64,000 nt of DNA from Photobacterium atrarenae (GTDB lineage: Bacteria > Pseudomonadota > Gammaproteobacteria > Enterobacterales > Vibrionaceae), in the NCBI RefSeq assembly GCF_024380015.1, contig NZ_CP101508.1, positions 1,178,902 to 1,242,901 of the forward strand. Direction: 5' to 3'. How positions within the stretch are numbered: position 1 is the stretch's first letter; the number at the start of each line of letters is the position of its first letter. Positions 55,992-64,000 of the stretch are shown here, in pieces. Below the pieces are notes generated by a model. It worked only from the letters and a program-made list of their open reading frames with translations, was not told the DNA's origin and made no database searches. A program made the position numbers and the translations under genes.

Positions 55992-57413
55992 TTATTCCCC
56001 TTTACCCTGCTTGCGTTTTTTGAACCAGCTGCGGAACGATTCACCATCGCCCTGCGGTAGATCGCGTGACTCGGTCCAGGCTTTCAGGCCGATGTTCACC
56101 GGCAGCTTGCCGTTGCGGATCAGGCCGCTGGTGACCGTGGCACCGACTTTCACCGTGCTGCTCCACAGCAGTGGGCGGGCATTGATAAAGTTGAAGGCAC
56201 CCACGGCTGCACGCTCGAGCAGCGGCGTCTGATCGGACTCTGCCATCTTCTCGCGGTGTTTGAGCAGCAGATCAGAGAGCGGGATCTTCACCGGACACAC
56301 GTCATGACACGCGCGGCACAAACTACAGGCGTACGGTAGCTCTTTAAAGTCGTCATAATCGCCCAGCAGCGGCGACAGAACGGCGCCAATCGGACCGGAA
56401 TAGATCGAGCCGTAAGATTGGCCGCCGATATGACGGTATGCCGGACAGGTGTTGACGCAGGCAGCACAACGAATACAGCGCAGAATGTCGCGGAACTCAG
56501 AACCGAGGATCTCGGAGCGGCCGTTATCGACAATGACCAGGTGGAACTCTTCCGGGCCATCGCAATGCTCATCTTCGCGCGGGCCGGTCAGGGCCGTGAC
56601 ATAGCCGGTCAGCGGCAGGCCGACGGCGCTGCGACACAGTAGGCTGACCATGATATCCAGCTCTTCAAAGGTTGGAACCATCCGTTCCATGCCCATCACC
56701 GCAATATGGGTTTTCGGCAGGCTGGTCGACAGGCGGGCGTTGCCTTCGTTGGTCACCAGGGTCACGGTGCCGGATTCGGCGACGGCGAAGTTACAGCCGG
56801 TGATGCCGATATCAGCCTCGAGGAAATCATGGCGGATGTAGTTCCGGACATAGCGGGTCAGCTCTTCCGGATCGTCGGAGCCGTCATAGCCGATTTTGTC
56901 TTTGAACACATCGCGGATTTGCATCCGGTTTTTGTGCAGGGCTGGAACCACGATATGTGACGGTGGATCGCAGTCATCAACCTGGAGAATGTATTCACCG
57001 AGATCGGTTTCTACCACTTCGCAGTCATTGCGCTCAATGATCTGGTTCAGGCCGATCTCTTCAGTGACCATCGACTTGGACTTGACGACTTTTTTGGCAT
57101 TTTTCTGCTGGATAATGCCTTCGACATATTTGGTGGCTTCTTCGGCCGTTTTGGCGAAGAAGACGTGGCCGCCGTTCTTCTGAACGTTGTCGCTCAGTTG
57201 CTGTAAGTAGTAATCCAGGTTTTCCAGTACATGGTTGCGGATGTCCATCCCCATCTCACGCCACTCTTCCCAGTTGCCAAGCTTTTCGGCAGCAATCGCG
57301 CGGTTGGTAAACATACGCTCTTGAGCGTTGGCGACCGATTTGCGCATGAATTCGTCTTTCATCTGAACGTCAATACGTTCCTGAAAGTTGACCTGACTGG
57401 TTTTCATCGACAT
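55992..57413 (-). CDS. lutB: Lactate utilization iron-sulfur protein LutB
   Basis: LutB is the iron-sulfur LUD subunit of the LutABC complex, which oxidises L-lactate to pyruvate. The 473-residue protein has an N-terminal LUD domain ([22 protein letters not shown]). Two 4Fe-4S motifs follow, [12 protein letters not shown] and [12 protein letters not shown], and then a C-terminal domain. It starts with ATG at 57413 behind AGAGGGG and sits 13 bases after lutA and one base before lutC, so the three are one transcript. Confidence 0.95.
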   Translation of the reverse strand: MSMKTSQVNFQERIDVQMKDEFMRKSVANAQERMFTNRAIAAEKLGNWEEWREMGMDIRNHVLENLDYYLQQLSDNVQKNGGHVFFAKTAEEATKYVEGIIQQKNAKKVVKSKSMVTEEIGLNQIIERNDCEVVETDLGEYILQVDDCDPPSHIVVPALHKNRMQIRDVFKDKIGYDGSDDPEELTRYVRNYIRHDFLEADIGITGCNFAVAESGTVTLVTNEGNARLSTSLPKTHIAVMGMERMVPTFEELDIMVSLLCRSAVGLPLTGYVTALTGPREDEHCDGPEEFHLVIVDNGRSEILGSEFRDILRCIRCAACVNTCPAYRHIGGQSYGSIYSGPIGAVLSPLLGDYDDFKELPYACSLCRACHDVCPVKIPLSDLLLKHREKMAESDQTPLLERAAVGAFNFINARPLLWSSTVKVGATVTSGLIRNGKLPVNIGLKAWTESRDLPQGDGESFRSWFKKRKQGKGE

Positions 57414-57426
57414 AACAACGCCCCTC

Positions 57427-58146
57427 TTAACGGCTCATCAGCACATCGACAATGTGCATCACTTTGATCGGGCGACCTTCGCGGGTCATGCGGCCACCAA
57501 TGTTGATCAGGCAACTGATATCGGCGCCGATCAGGTAGTCTGGTTCAACCGTGCTGATGTGGTGAACTTTCTCTTTCACCATCTCACCGGAAATTTCGGA
57601 CATTTTGACCGAGAAGGTCCCGCCGAAGCCACAGCAGGTTTCCTGGTTTTTGATTGGCACCATTTCCAGCCCGTCAACATTGGCCAGCAGGCGCAGCGGC
57701 TCTTCACGCACGCCCAGCTTACGGATTAGGCTGCAGGACGGGTGATAGACGGCGCGACCTTCGAGGCGGGCACCAACGTTGTCGACACCCAGGATGTTGA
57801 CGATAAACTGGGTCAGTTCGTACAGGCGATCGGCCAGTTTCTGTGCTCGGGCTGCCCACTCCGGCTCATCGGCCAGGTATTCCGGGTAGCGTTTGATCGA
57901 GGCGGCACATGAGCCGGCCGGGGTGACGATCAGGTGATCATTCTCCTCAAACGCCATAATCATATTTTTCATTGCCGGTTTGCTGCCTTCAATGTAGCCA
58001 CTATTCAATGAAGGCTGACCGCAACATCCTTGTTTTTCAGGAAAGATGATTTCGCAGCCAAGCTGTTCCAGCAGCTCGACAGTCTTTTTGGCAACTTCGG
58101 CTTTGACTGTGTCGCACAGACAGGTGGCAAAAAAGTTTACCTTCAT
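57427..58146 (-). CDS. lutA: Lactate utilization protein LutA
   Basis: LutA is the CCG-domain subunit of LutABC. The 239-residue product carries two CCG motifs: [17 protein letters not shown] near residue 40, and [14 protein letters not shown] near residue 170. [17 protein letters not shown] and [14 protein letters not shown] match the family. These cysteines bind iron-sulfur clusters in heterodisulfide-reductase-like proteins. It follows lctP with a 99-base gap containing a hairpin (58203-58223) without a T run. Confidence 0.95.
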   Translation of the reverse strand: MKVNFFATCLCDTVKAEVAKKTVELLEQLGCEIIFPEKQGCCGQPSLNSGYIEGSKPAMKNMIMAFEENDHLIVTPAGSCAASIKRYPEYLADEPEWAARAQKLADRLYELTQFIVNILGVDNVGARLEGRAVYHPSCSLIRKLGVREEPLRLLANVDGLEMVPIKNQETCCGFGGTFSVKMSEISGEMVKEKVHHISTVEPDYLIGADISCLINIGGRMTREGRPIKVMHIVDVLMSR

Positions 58147-58202
58147 GATATCGCTCCAGTGACGGTTGAACCGTGGTTATCTTTTTATTATATCTTCAGT
58201 GA

Positions 58203-58223
58203 CCGGCGGTAAATTTCCGCCGG
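58203..58223 (-). other. Hairpin between lctP and lutA
   Basis: The stem CCGGCGG / CCGCCGG with a 7-base loop lies between the lctP stop and the lutA start. No T run follows, so it may stabilise or process the mRNA rather than terminate. Confidence 0.4.
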
Positions 58224-58245
58224 CATCGGGATTGCTCAGTCGTGC

Positions 58246-59826
58246 TTAGATAAAGGCACTGACCAGGCCGACAATCACCCCGTAGATCACCATAGGGACC
58301 ACGGTACGCTTGATGATGTAGCCTTCTTTGTTGGCAATCCCCAAAATGGTTGAAACAGCGATGATGTTATTGATACATACCATGTTCCCCATCGATGCGC
58401 CGACCGATTGCAGGGCCAGAATTGTTGTTTCCGGCAGACCGACTGTGTGGGCAATGGTCTGTTGGATCCCGCCGAACGTCAGGTTCGAGACCGTCGCAGA
58501 GCCGGAGAAGAACGCGCCCAGCGCACCCAGGTAGGAAGCAACCCACTGCCAGTTGGCACCCATCAGATCAGCAAAAGCTTGGCCTGTGGTCATGATGGGT
58601 GAACTCTCATCACCGACCATCATAAACTTCACCATGATCAGGGCACCGACCAGGGCGATGAACGGGATTTTGATCCGGCTGGCCGTTTCTGTGAACGCCT
58701 GCTTGGCCAGTTGGCCACTCATGCCCAGCACTGGAATGGAGATCAGCACCACCAACAGAAATGGGATCAGCGCTGGAACATACAGAGTCTTATAGGCCCA
58801 GCTGGTGTCGGTACCCAGAATGTTGCTGAGTTTGAAGATCAGCGCCTGGCTCACACTCAGGTCGGCAAAACCCAGGTTGAAATTAAACATCTGAGTACTG
58901 TCGTTCAGCATCCCTTTGATACCCAGCTGCTGAATGCGGGTCACGATCAGGATCCCAATCAGCATCAGAGTCGGGCTCATAGCTTTGAGTACAGTCCCGA
59001 ACGGTATTTTTTCCGGTTTGGCATGCGTGCTTGGTTCCTGTGTTTCCAGGCCAACATTCATGCGGGCCAGTAGGATTGACAGCGACAGGCCGATTGCTCC
59101 GCCAACCAGAGCCGGGAACTCATAGTTCCACTGTGCGAACAGCCAGTAAGGCAGAGTACAGGATACGATGCTCAATTGGATGAACAGCAGGTTACGGCGA
59201 ATGGCTTGCCAGCTGACCACAAATTTCAGCGCGATGATCGGAATAATGAAAGCGGCAATGGCATGAAGCAGGGCAGACTGGCGACCGGTTTCCAGCAGGG
59301 CGGTTTCATCCAGGCCCAGGCCGGCGAGGCCAAACCAGGTCGGGGTGCCGACGGCGCCGAAAGAAACCGGGACTGAGTTCATCACCAGCGCCAGAATCGC
59401 GACTTTCAGGGGATTGAAGCCGAGGCCGACCAGAATTGGGGCGGCAATGGCTGCTGGCGTCCCGAAGCCCGAGGCACCTTCAATCATAAAGGCAAATGCC
59501 CAACCGATGATCATCAGCTGCGCGACCTGGTTACGGCTGATCCCTTCCAGCCACTGGCGGATCACATCTTCGGCACCGGACAGGGCGATGACGCGGTTAA
59601 GCAGGATGGCACCGGCAATAATAGAGATAGGGGTGATCGCAGACAGCATGCCGGAAATCATGTTGGCAGAAAGCAGGGTGGCATCTGTCCCAAAGTAAAA
59701 GAGTTGCAGCAAGCCGATAATCAACGCGGTGACCGGCAGTGCGATATGTGACGGTAGCGAGTTGCGCTTGGTCATCATCCAGATGAGGAGCAAGATCGGT
59801 ACGACAGATATTGCAAGGTTTAACAT
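58246..59826 (-). CDS. lctP: L-lactate permease
   Basis: LctP-family permeases import L-lactate (and sometimes D-lactate or glycolate) with protons. The 526-residue polytopic protein has family stretches GASGFGTPAAIAAPILVGLG, SVPVSFGAVGTPTWFGLAGL and FSGSATVSNLTFGGIQQTIA. The adjacency to lutABC supports lactate as the substrate. It is the first gene of the lct-lut cluster. A perfect FNR-type site lies about 221 bases upstream of its start, which suggests oxygen-dependent control. Confidence 0.93.
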   Translation of the reverse strand: MLNLAISVVPILLLIWMMTKRNSLPSHIALPVTALIIGLLQLFYFGTDATLLSANMISGMLSAITPISIIAGAILLNRVIALSGAEDVIRQWLEGISRNQVAQLMIIGWAFAFMIEGASGFGTPAAIAAPILVGLGFNPLKVAILALVMNSVPVSFGAVGTPTWFGLAGLGLDETALLETGRQSALLHAIAAFIIPIIALKFVVSWQAIRRNLLFIQLSIVSCTLPYWLFAQWNYEFPALVGGAIGLSLSILLARMNVGLETQEPSTHAKPEKIPFGTVLKAMSPTLMLIGILIVTRIQQLGIKGMLNDSTQMFNFNLGFADLSVSQALIFKLSNILGTDTSWAYKTLYVPALIPFLLVVLISIPVLGMSGQLAKQAFTETASRIKIPFIALVGALIMVKFMMVGDESSPIMTTGQAFADLMGANWQWVASYLGALGAFFSGSATVSNLTFGGIQQTIAHTVGLPETTILALQSVGASMGNMVCINNIIAVSTILGIANKEGYIIKRTVVPMVIYGVIVGLVSAFI

Positions 59827-60322
59827 GAATTATCCCACTCTATATAGGTTTGTGTTCTTGTCGTGATTTGACGTTATTTTTCTAATTGTCAGTTGCGGGT
59901 GGTTTCCAAACGACCCGGCCACATTGTGGGGGGAGTATTCTAGGAGGGAAAATCTGTGTGGCTATTAGTTTTTAAATTGTTAAATGTATGACAAATGATG
60001 GGTTTGTGACAATTCTCCGAATGTTAAAAAAATACGGGTATCAACATTGATTTAAATCAATGGCTTATAAGTAACCCCACCTGTCACTCAGGCTTATTGG
60101 TTTAGATTTGGAAACAATAAATTTTCGATTGTTCATTAATGATTTTGGTGTTTTTTTAACGGGTTTTGGGTTGAATTTTCTTAATTGGGAATAGTTATTA
60201 TTTGTTTTGGCTCTAAATGTTGTAATTTTACGACAGGTTTGGCGCTTTATTGCTGGATATTGTGACGCTTTACCTACACTGTAAGAGGGAAAAAACATCA
60301 AATTTGGCACCGGAGGAGATGC
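59827..60322. other. 496-base AT-rich divergent regulatory region
   Basis: No gene was found; an open frame at 60065-60460 is antisense to the DUF393 gene with an unnatural composition. It contains an FNR-type site at 60047-60060 roughly midway between lctP and the DUF393 gene. Many TGACA and AT-rich tracts could be promoters or ArcA-type sites. Confidence 0.6.
60047..60060. promoter_or_regulatory. FNR-type binding site
   Basis: TTGATTTAAATCAA is a perfect match to the FNR consensus TTGATnnnnATCAA. It is centred 228 bases upstream of lctP and 269 upstream of the DUF393 gene. A TAACAT hexamer about 30 bases to the left (minus orientation) could be the matching -10 of an lctP promoter. Confidence 0.75.
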
Positions 60323-60688
60323 ATGAATAAACCCAGGTTGATCGTATTTTATGATGGTGCCTGTGAAGGGTGCGTGAAAGACCGGGCGCGTTATGAGCGC
60401 TGGCTCGGACGGGACACCGCGCGAGTACACTGGTTCGATATTACGGATCAGGAAGCGCAATTGGAAGCGCGCGGTATTGATCCGGCACGGGCATTGCGCG
60501 AGCTACACGTTGAAGATCAGCGTGGTGTCGTTCGGCGTGAGCTGGATGCTTATATTCTGTTATTTTCGCTGATCTGGTGGCTCAAACCCCTGGCCTGGTT
60601 AGTCAGTTTGCCGGGGATCCGGCCGCGGGTTTCTCGCTGGTACCGGAGACATGTCGATGCGCGGCTGAATCGCGATGGACGCGGATAG
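60323..60688 (+). CDS. DUF393 (DCC family) thiol-oxidoreductase-like protein
   Basis: This 121-residue protein begins MNKPRLIVFYDGACEGCVKD, which contains the family DxxCxxC motif (Asp12, Cys15, Cys18). LRELHVEDQRGVV, a central hydrophobic helix and a basic C-terminus are also typical. DUF393 proteins resemble thioredoxin-fold redox proteins; the reaction is unknown. A good ribosome site (GGAGGAG) precedes the ATG. It diverges from lctP across the FNR-type site, so it may also respond to oxygen. Confidence 0.83.
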   Translation: MNKPRLIVFYDGACEGCVKDRARYERWLGRDTARVHWFDITDQEAQLEARGIDPARALRELHVEDQRGVVRRELDAYILLFSLIWWLKPLAWLVSLPGIRPRVSRWYRRHVDARLNRDGRG

Positions 60689-60690
60689 TC

Positions 60691-60774
60691 TTGATTGTGG
60701 TGGTTTGTATTGTGGTTGGAGCCTGTACTCTGGATAAGTCTGCTGGGTTCACCTCAACCACTGTCTATGTGTAA
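60691..60774 (+). CDS. Possible tiny lipoprotein-like ORF
   Basis: A frame starting at a TTG at 60691 would encode about 27 residues: a hydrophobic stretch ending VVGAC, then TLDKSAGFTSTTVYV. The VGAC looks like a lipobox, but the start has no ribosome site and no positive N-terminus. It overlaps nothing and follows the DUF393 gene by 2 bases. It could also be the tail of a frameshifted DUF393 gene, or chance. Confidence 0.2.
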   Translation: MIVVVCIVVGACTLDKSAGFTSTTVYV

Positions 60775-60820
60775 TCAGCACGTCCGGCAGACAGAGATTG
60801 AGAGCAAGTTGCTCAGGTAA

Positions 60821-61384
60821 TTATTCTTCTTTCAGTTGCTCATCGATGATGTTGTGGAGAAACGAGAGTGCGGCGCGGTGGTCATTGCGGCTCATGAACC
60901 ACTGTTTCTGATTGGTCTCCAGCGGTAGGAGTTCCAACCAGCGCTGACACACCCAGGTGGTGTCATTGAAGTCGGGCTCCGGGTAGTTGGTTGCGTGTTC
61001 CGGGTACTCTTCAAACAGCGCCTGCAGACTGTGGGCTATCCCCCGATCGGCAAACTTCACCGTCACCGGCGACCAGTTTTTGATGGGCGAGATATCGCCA
61101 AAGCGGAGTCCGTCATCCTCCTGCCAGTGATCATTGATCACGAACTTTTCAACCGCCTGGACCGTGATTCCGAGTAGGCCGTCGGAGAGGCGCTCAAAAT
61201 CGGTGATGATAGTTCGGGTGCCAAAATGGCATAAAGCGTCGCCATCTTTCATACAGAGACCAAAGCCTTCGCCGGATGCCATCGCCAGTTTGACCAGGCG
61301 AATGTAGCGGGGCTCAAAAATTCTCAGTTTGCTGATCCCACCCGGCAATAAGTAAAGCTGTAACGGAAAAAGGGGTAGCTGCAT
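60821..61384 (-). CDS. LON substrate-binding-domain protein
   Basis: This 187-residue protein consists only of the LON N-terminal (PUA-like) domain: LPLFPLQLYLLPGGISKLRI, FEPRYIRLVKLAMASGEGFG and GTRTIITDFERLSDGLLGIT. It has no ATPase or protease part, as in stand-alone members of this family next to bioA in Vibrio. It may act in protein quality control. AAAGG precedes the start weakly. Confidence 0.86.
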   Translation of the reverse strand: MQLPLFPLQLYLLPGGISKLRIFEPRYIRLVKLAMASGEGFGLCMKDGDALCHFGTRTIITDFERLSDGLLGITVQAVEKFVINDHWQEDDGLRFGDISPIKNWSPVTVKFADRGIAHSLQALFEEYPEHATNYPEPDFNDTTWVCQRWLELLPLETNQKQWFMSRNDHRAALSFLHNIIDEQLKEE

Positions 61385-61436
61385 AGTATTAGCCTTTACT
61401 GACGTATTATTTTGATTGTGACGTTAGCCATAGTAT

Positions 61437-61468
61437 AAGCAGACAGGATTGGGAATCTGTCTGCTTTT
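61437..61468 (-). terminator. Hairpin after bioA
   Basis: The perfect stem AAGCAGACAG / CTGTCTGCTT with a 10-base loop lies 6 bases past the bioA stop. The minus-strand tail is only mildly T-rich. Confidence 0.6.
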
Positions 61469-61473
61469 CGATA

Positions 61474-62754
61474 CTAGCCAAGAGTTATCAAAATTGCGGA
61501 AGTAAGACGGCTAAGTTCCTGTTGATTAATGATAAATGGCGGCATGATGTAGACAAGTGTGCCAAAAGGGCGAATCCAGACACCTTGGTCGACAAAACGC
61601 TGCTGAATTTCAGCCAGGTCGACCGGTTCATGCAGCTCTACAACGCCGATGGCACCGAGCCAGCGGACATCTTTCACGGTTTTAAGCTTGCCAATTTCAG
61701 GTAAAGTTTCCGCCAGCTGTTTTTCAATGCTTTCAACCTGTTGTTGCCACTCACCGGTTTGCAGTAGGGTTAAGCTGGCATTTGCCACGGCACAGGCCAG
61801 TGGATTGCCCATAAAGGTGGGCCCGTGCATGAAACAGCCGGCAGCGCCGCTGCAGACAGTATCGGCGACGTGCTTAGTGGTCAGGGTTGCTGACAGGGTC
61901 ATGTAGCCGCCGGTCAGGGCTTTGCCGACACATAGGATATCCGGGCTGATCCCGGCATGCTCGCAGGCAAACAGTTTCCCGGTGCGGCCAAATCCGGTCG
62001 CAATCTCATCAGCGATCAGCAGCACGCCATACTCATCGCACAGCTCGCGAACCCGCTGGAGGTAGGTTGGGTGATAGATCCGCATTCCGCCGGCCCCCTG
62101 GACAATCGGCTCAAGAATGACCGCTGCAACCTCCTGGTGATGGGTATCTAGCTGCGCAGCAAAATCCCGGATGTCGTCTTCTTGCCAGTCCTCGCCAAAC
62201 CGGGTGGTTGGCGACTTGGCAAAAATATGCTCAGGCAGAAACCCTTTGTATAGCCCGTGCATCGAGTTGTCCGGATCGGTCACCGACATCGCAGCAAATG
62301 TATCACCGTGGTAGCCATGACGTAGGGTGAGGAACTTAGGCCGCTGCTCGCCTCTGGCATGCCAATATTGCAGCGCCATTTTCAGTGCAACTTCCACCGC
62401 AACCGAGCCTGAATCGGCCAGAAAGACCTGCTGCAACGGCTCGGGGGTCATCTCGACCAGTTTGCGGCACAACTCAACGGCCGGCTGGTGGGTGATCCCG
62501 CCGAACATTACATGGGACATCTGGTCGATTTGCGCTTTGGCGGCGTTGTTGAGTTGCGGATGATTGTAGCCGTGGATCGCCGCCCACCAGGAAGACATGC
62601 CGTCGACCAGCTCCCGGCCATCTTCCAGTTTCAGTAGGACGCCGCTGGCGCTTTCTACCGGATAGCAAGGCAGCGGGTTGAGCGTTGAGGTGTAGGGATG
62701 CCAGACATGCTGCTGGTCAAATACCAGATCAATTGAGTTGTTTGTTTTTCGCAC
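61474..62754 (-). CDS. bioA: Adenosylmethionine-8-amino-7-oxononanoate aminotransferase BioA
   Basis: BioA makes 7,8-diaminopelargonate from KAPA using S-adenosylmethionine as amino donor in biotin synthesis. The 426-residue class III aminotransferase has FDQQHVWHPYTSTLNPLP, GMSSWWAAIHGYNHP, LADSGSVAVEVALKM, IADEIATGFGRTGKLFACEH and the PLP lysine in CVGKALTGGYMTLS. The start is a GTG at 62754 without a clear ribosome site, just inside a BirA-type operator. It diverges from bioB. Confidence 0.95.
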   Translation of the reverse strand: MRKTNNSIDLVFDQQHVWHPYTSTLNPLPCYPVESASGVLLKLEDGRELVDGMSSWWAAIHGYNHPQLNNAAKAQIDQMSHVMFGGITHQPAVELCRKLVEMTPEPLQQVFLADSGSVAVEVALKMALQYWHARGEQRPKFLTLRHGYHGDTFAAMSVTDPDNSMHGLYKGFLPEHIFAKSPTTRFGEDWQEDDIRDFAAQLDTHHQEVAAVILEPIVQGAGGMRIYHPTYLQRVRELCDEYGVLLIADEIATGFGRTGKLFACEHAGISPDILCVGKALTGGYMTLSATLTTKHVADTVCSGAAGCFMHGPTFMGNPLACAVANASLTLLQTGEWQQQVESIEKQLAETLPEIGKLKTVKDVRWLGAIGVVELHEPVDLAEIQQRFVDQGVWIRPFGTLVYIMPPFIINQQELSRLTSAILITLG

Positions 62755-62756
62755 AG

Positions 62757-62789
62757 TTGTAAACCCGGGTTCTCGTTTGTGGTTGACAG
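62757..62789. promoter_or_regulatory. BirA-type operator between bioA and bioB
   Basis: TTGTAAACC, 15 bases, then GGTTGACAG matches the BirA operator TTGTAAACC-N14-16-GGTTTACAA at 16 of 18 fixed bases. It abuts the bioA GTG start and overlaps the bioB -35, so BirA-biotinyl-AMP should repress both genes. Confidence 0.83.
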
Positions 62790-62810
62790 TCTACTAGGTA
62801 ACAGTAGACT
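62783..62810 (+). promoter_or_regulatory. Candidate bioB promoter and palindrome
   Basis: TTGACA (62783-62788), a 16-base spacer and TAGACT (62805-62810) form a good promoter for bioB. The spacer region is itself a perfect 8-base inverted repeat (AGTCTACT / AGTAGACT, 62788-62795 with 62803-62810). Confidence 0.65.
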
Positions 62811-62951
62811 AGCCAAGCATAAACCCTTATCTGAATCGCGGTTTAATCGGCTGATTCACGAAGAAATAGAATAAAACAATTTGCTGTTCGGTCTCTGGCC
62901 CTATTGAAAGTTACTGGTGCCGAATTGTCTTAACCTGAGAGGTGATTACAC

Positions 62952-64000
62952 GTGGAAGTACGTCACGATTGGACAGTCGAGGAAGTACAAGCGCTATTCG
63001 ACAAGCCGTTTATGGATCTGGTGTTTGAAGCACAGCAAGTGCACCGTCAGTATCACGAGCCGAACAAAGTTCAGGTCAGCACCCTGCTGTCCATTAAGAC
63101 CGGCGCGTGCCCGGAAGACTGTAAGTACTGCCCGCAAAGCGCGCACTACCGCACTGATGTTGATCGTGAGCGTCTGCTGGAAGTAGAACGTGTGTTAGAC
63201 GCTGCCGGGAAAGCCAAAGCATCCGGCGCGACTCGTTTTTGTATGGGCGCCGCCTGGAAAAACCCGAAAGAACGCGATATGCCGTATCTGTTGGATATGG
63301 TGCGTGGGGTCAAATCCATGGGGCTGGAAACCTGTATGACGCTGGGGATGATCACGGGCGATCAGGCCAATGAGCTGGCCGATGCTGGTCTGGATTATTA
63401 CAACCATAACCTCGACACCTCGCCGGAGTATTACGGCAATATCATTACCACCCGGACTTATCAGGATCGTCTCGATACCCTGGGCCATGTGCGTGATGCC
63501 GGGATGAAAATCTGCTCGGGCGGGATTATCGGGATGGGGGAAAGTGACCGTGACCGTGCCGCATTGCTGGTCGAGCTGGCGAACCTGCCGGTTCATCCGG
63601 AAAGTGTGCCAATCAACATGCTGGTCAAAGTTAAAGGCACGCCGCTTGAAGATGTCGATGATGTGGATCCGTTTGATTTCGTGCGCATCATTGCGGTGGC
63701 GCGTATCATCATGCCGCTATCGGCCGTTCGCCTATCGGCCGGCCGTGAAGATATGAACGAGCAGATGCAAGCACTGTGCTTCATGGCCGGGGCCAACTCC
63801 GTGTTCTACGGCTGTAAATTGCTGACAACCCCGAACCCGGGTGAAGACAAGGACATGCAGCTGTTTGCCAAACTGGGGATTAACCGCCAGGAGCAGGCAG
63901 CCAAGCCGGATGAAGTTCAGGAGCAGGAGCTTCTCGGCCAGGTGGCACAGCGCGTGGCAGCTCGTCCGGGGAAAGATGATCTGTTCTATGATGCCTCGCT
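62952..64000 (+). CDS. bioB: Biotin synthase BioB (cut at the right edge)
   Basis: BioB inserts sulfur into dethiobiotin as a radical SAM enzyme. The gene starts with GTG at 62952 behind GAGAGGTGATTACAC and runs 349 codons to the window end without a stop. Motifs are the cluster CPEDCKYC (Cys53, Cys57, Cys60), [41 protein letters not shown] and [13 protein letters not shown]. The family length is about 346-350 residues, so only the last residues or stop are missing. A leader of about 140 bases lies between the promoter and the start. Confidence 0.96.
   Translation, partial: MEVRHDWTVEEVQALFDKPFMDLVFEAQQVHRQYHEPNKVQVSTLLSIKTGACPEDCKYCPQSAHYRTDVDRERLLEVERVLDAAGKAKASGATRFCMGAAWKNPKERDMPYLLDMVRGVKSMGLETCMTLGMITGDQANELADAGLDYYNHNLDTSPEYYGNIITTRTYQDRLDTLGHVRDAGMKICSGGIIGMGESDRDRAALLVELANLPVHPESVPINMLVKVKGTPLEDVDDVDPFDFVRIIAVARIIMPLSAVRLSAGREDMNEQMQALCFMAGANSVFYGCKLLTTPNPGEDKDMQLFAKLGINRQEQAAKPDEVQEQELLGQVAQRVAARPGKDDLFYDAS

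Noticed and set aside
60065..60460. 131-codon minus-strand frame in the lctP/DUF393 gap
   Set aside because: It is antisense to the DUF393 start in AT-rich DNA and the translation has no protein-like pattern.
1..64000. CRISPR arrays, tRNA/rRNA genes, transposases or phage genes
   Set aside because: No regular spaced repeats, cloverleaf sequences, rRNA stretches or mobile-element proteins were recognised on reading.

Overview
The window looks like a stretch of the main chromosome of a Gram-negative gammaproteobacterium, most likely a member of the Vibrionaceae (Photobacterium, Grimontia or a close relative). Three things point there: MukBEF in place of SMC-ScpAB, the order PilZ protein-mfd next to lolCDE, and a backbone in the Enterobacteria/Vibrio order (comEC-msbA-lpxK-ycaR-kdsB, elyC-cmoM-mukFEB, ldtD-ycbK-ycbL, aspC, asnS). 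The genus cannot be fixed by eye. No rRNA, tRNA, CRISPR array, prophage or insertion sequence was recognised.

Positions 1-24.6 kb are almost pure housekeeping backbone. A minus-strand cluster carries a PilZ protein, mfd and csiV. The lipoprotein-export operon lolC-lolD-lolE diverges from it. Then come a DUF2062 membrane protein, the DNA-uptake channel comEC, the LPS genes msbA-lpxK-ycaR-kdsB, the cystine carrier tcyP, the envelope factor elyC, and the tightly overlapping operon cmoM-mukF-mukE-mukB.

Positions 24.6-35.9 kb are an accessory block lying where E. coli has mukB directly followed by ldtD (ycbB). It holds a DUF4382-like lipoprotein, a Sel1-repeat protein, a group II truncated haemoglobin, a TSUP exporter with a convergent LysR regulator, and a CosR/EctR-like MarR regulator. 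Its main feature is a four-gene iron-type operon behind a strong Fur-box candidate: imelysin/IrpA, di-haem DUF1111 protein, a second imelysin lipoprotein, and a Tat-exported DUF1513 lipoprotein.

Positions 36-50.2 kb return to backbone (ldtD, ycbK, ycbL, aspC, asnS, queE). Interspersed are lineage-specific genes: a DUF2982 protein, a Lys/Ala/Pro-rich winged-helix protein, a small orphan protein, a chemoreceptor with a c-type haem motif in its periplasmic domain, and a 938-residue orphan lipoprotein.

Positions 50.4-64 kb hold an Mlc-type ROK repressor, a leucine-rich-repeat lipoprotein and a VOC protein in visibly more AT-rich DNA, a LysR regulator, the lactate module lctP-lutA-lutB-lutC, a DUF393 protein, a LON-domain protein, and divergent bioA/bioB around a BirA-type operator. 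A perfect FNR-type site lies between lctP and the DUF393 gene. csiV at the left edge and bioB at the right edge are cut by the window.

No obviously new multi-gene defence or mobile system was seen. The observations most worth a second look are the Fur-type imelysin/di-haem operon with an internal terminator and a His-less second imelysin, the haem-c chemoreceptor, and several orphan lipoproteins.
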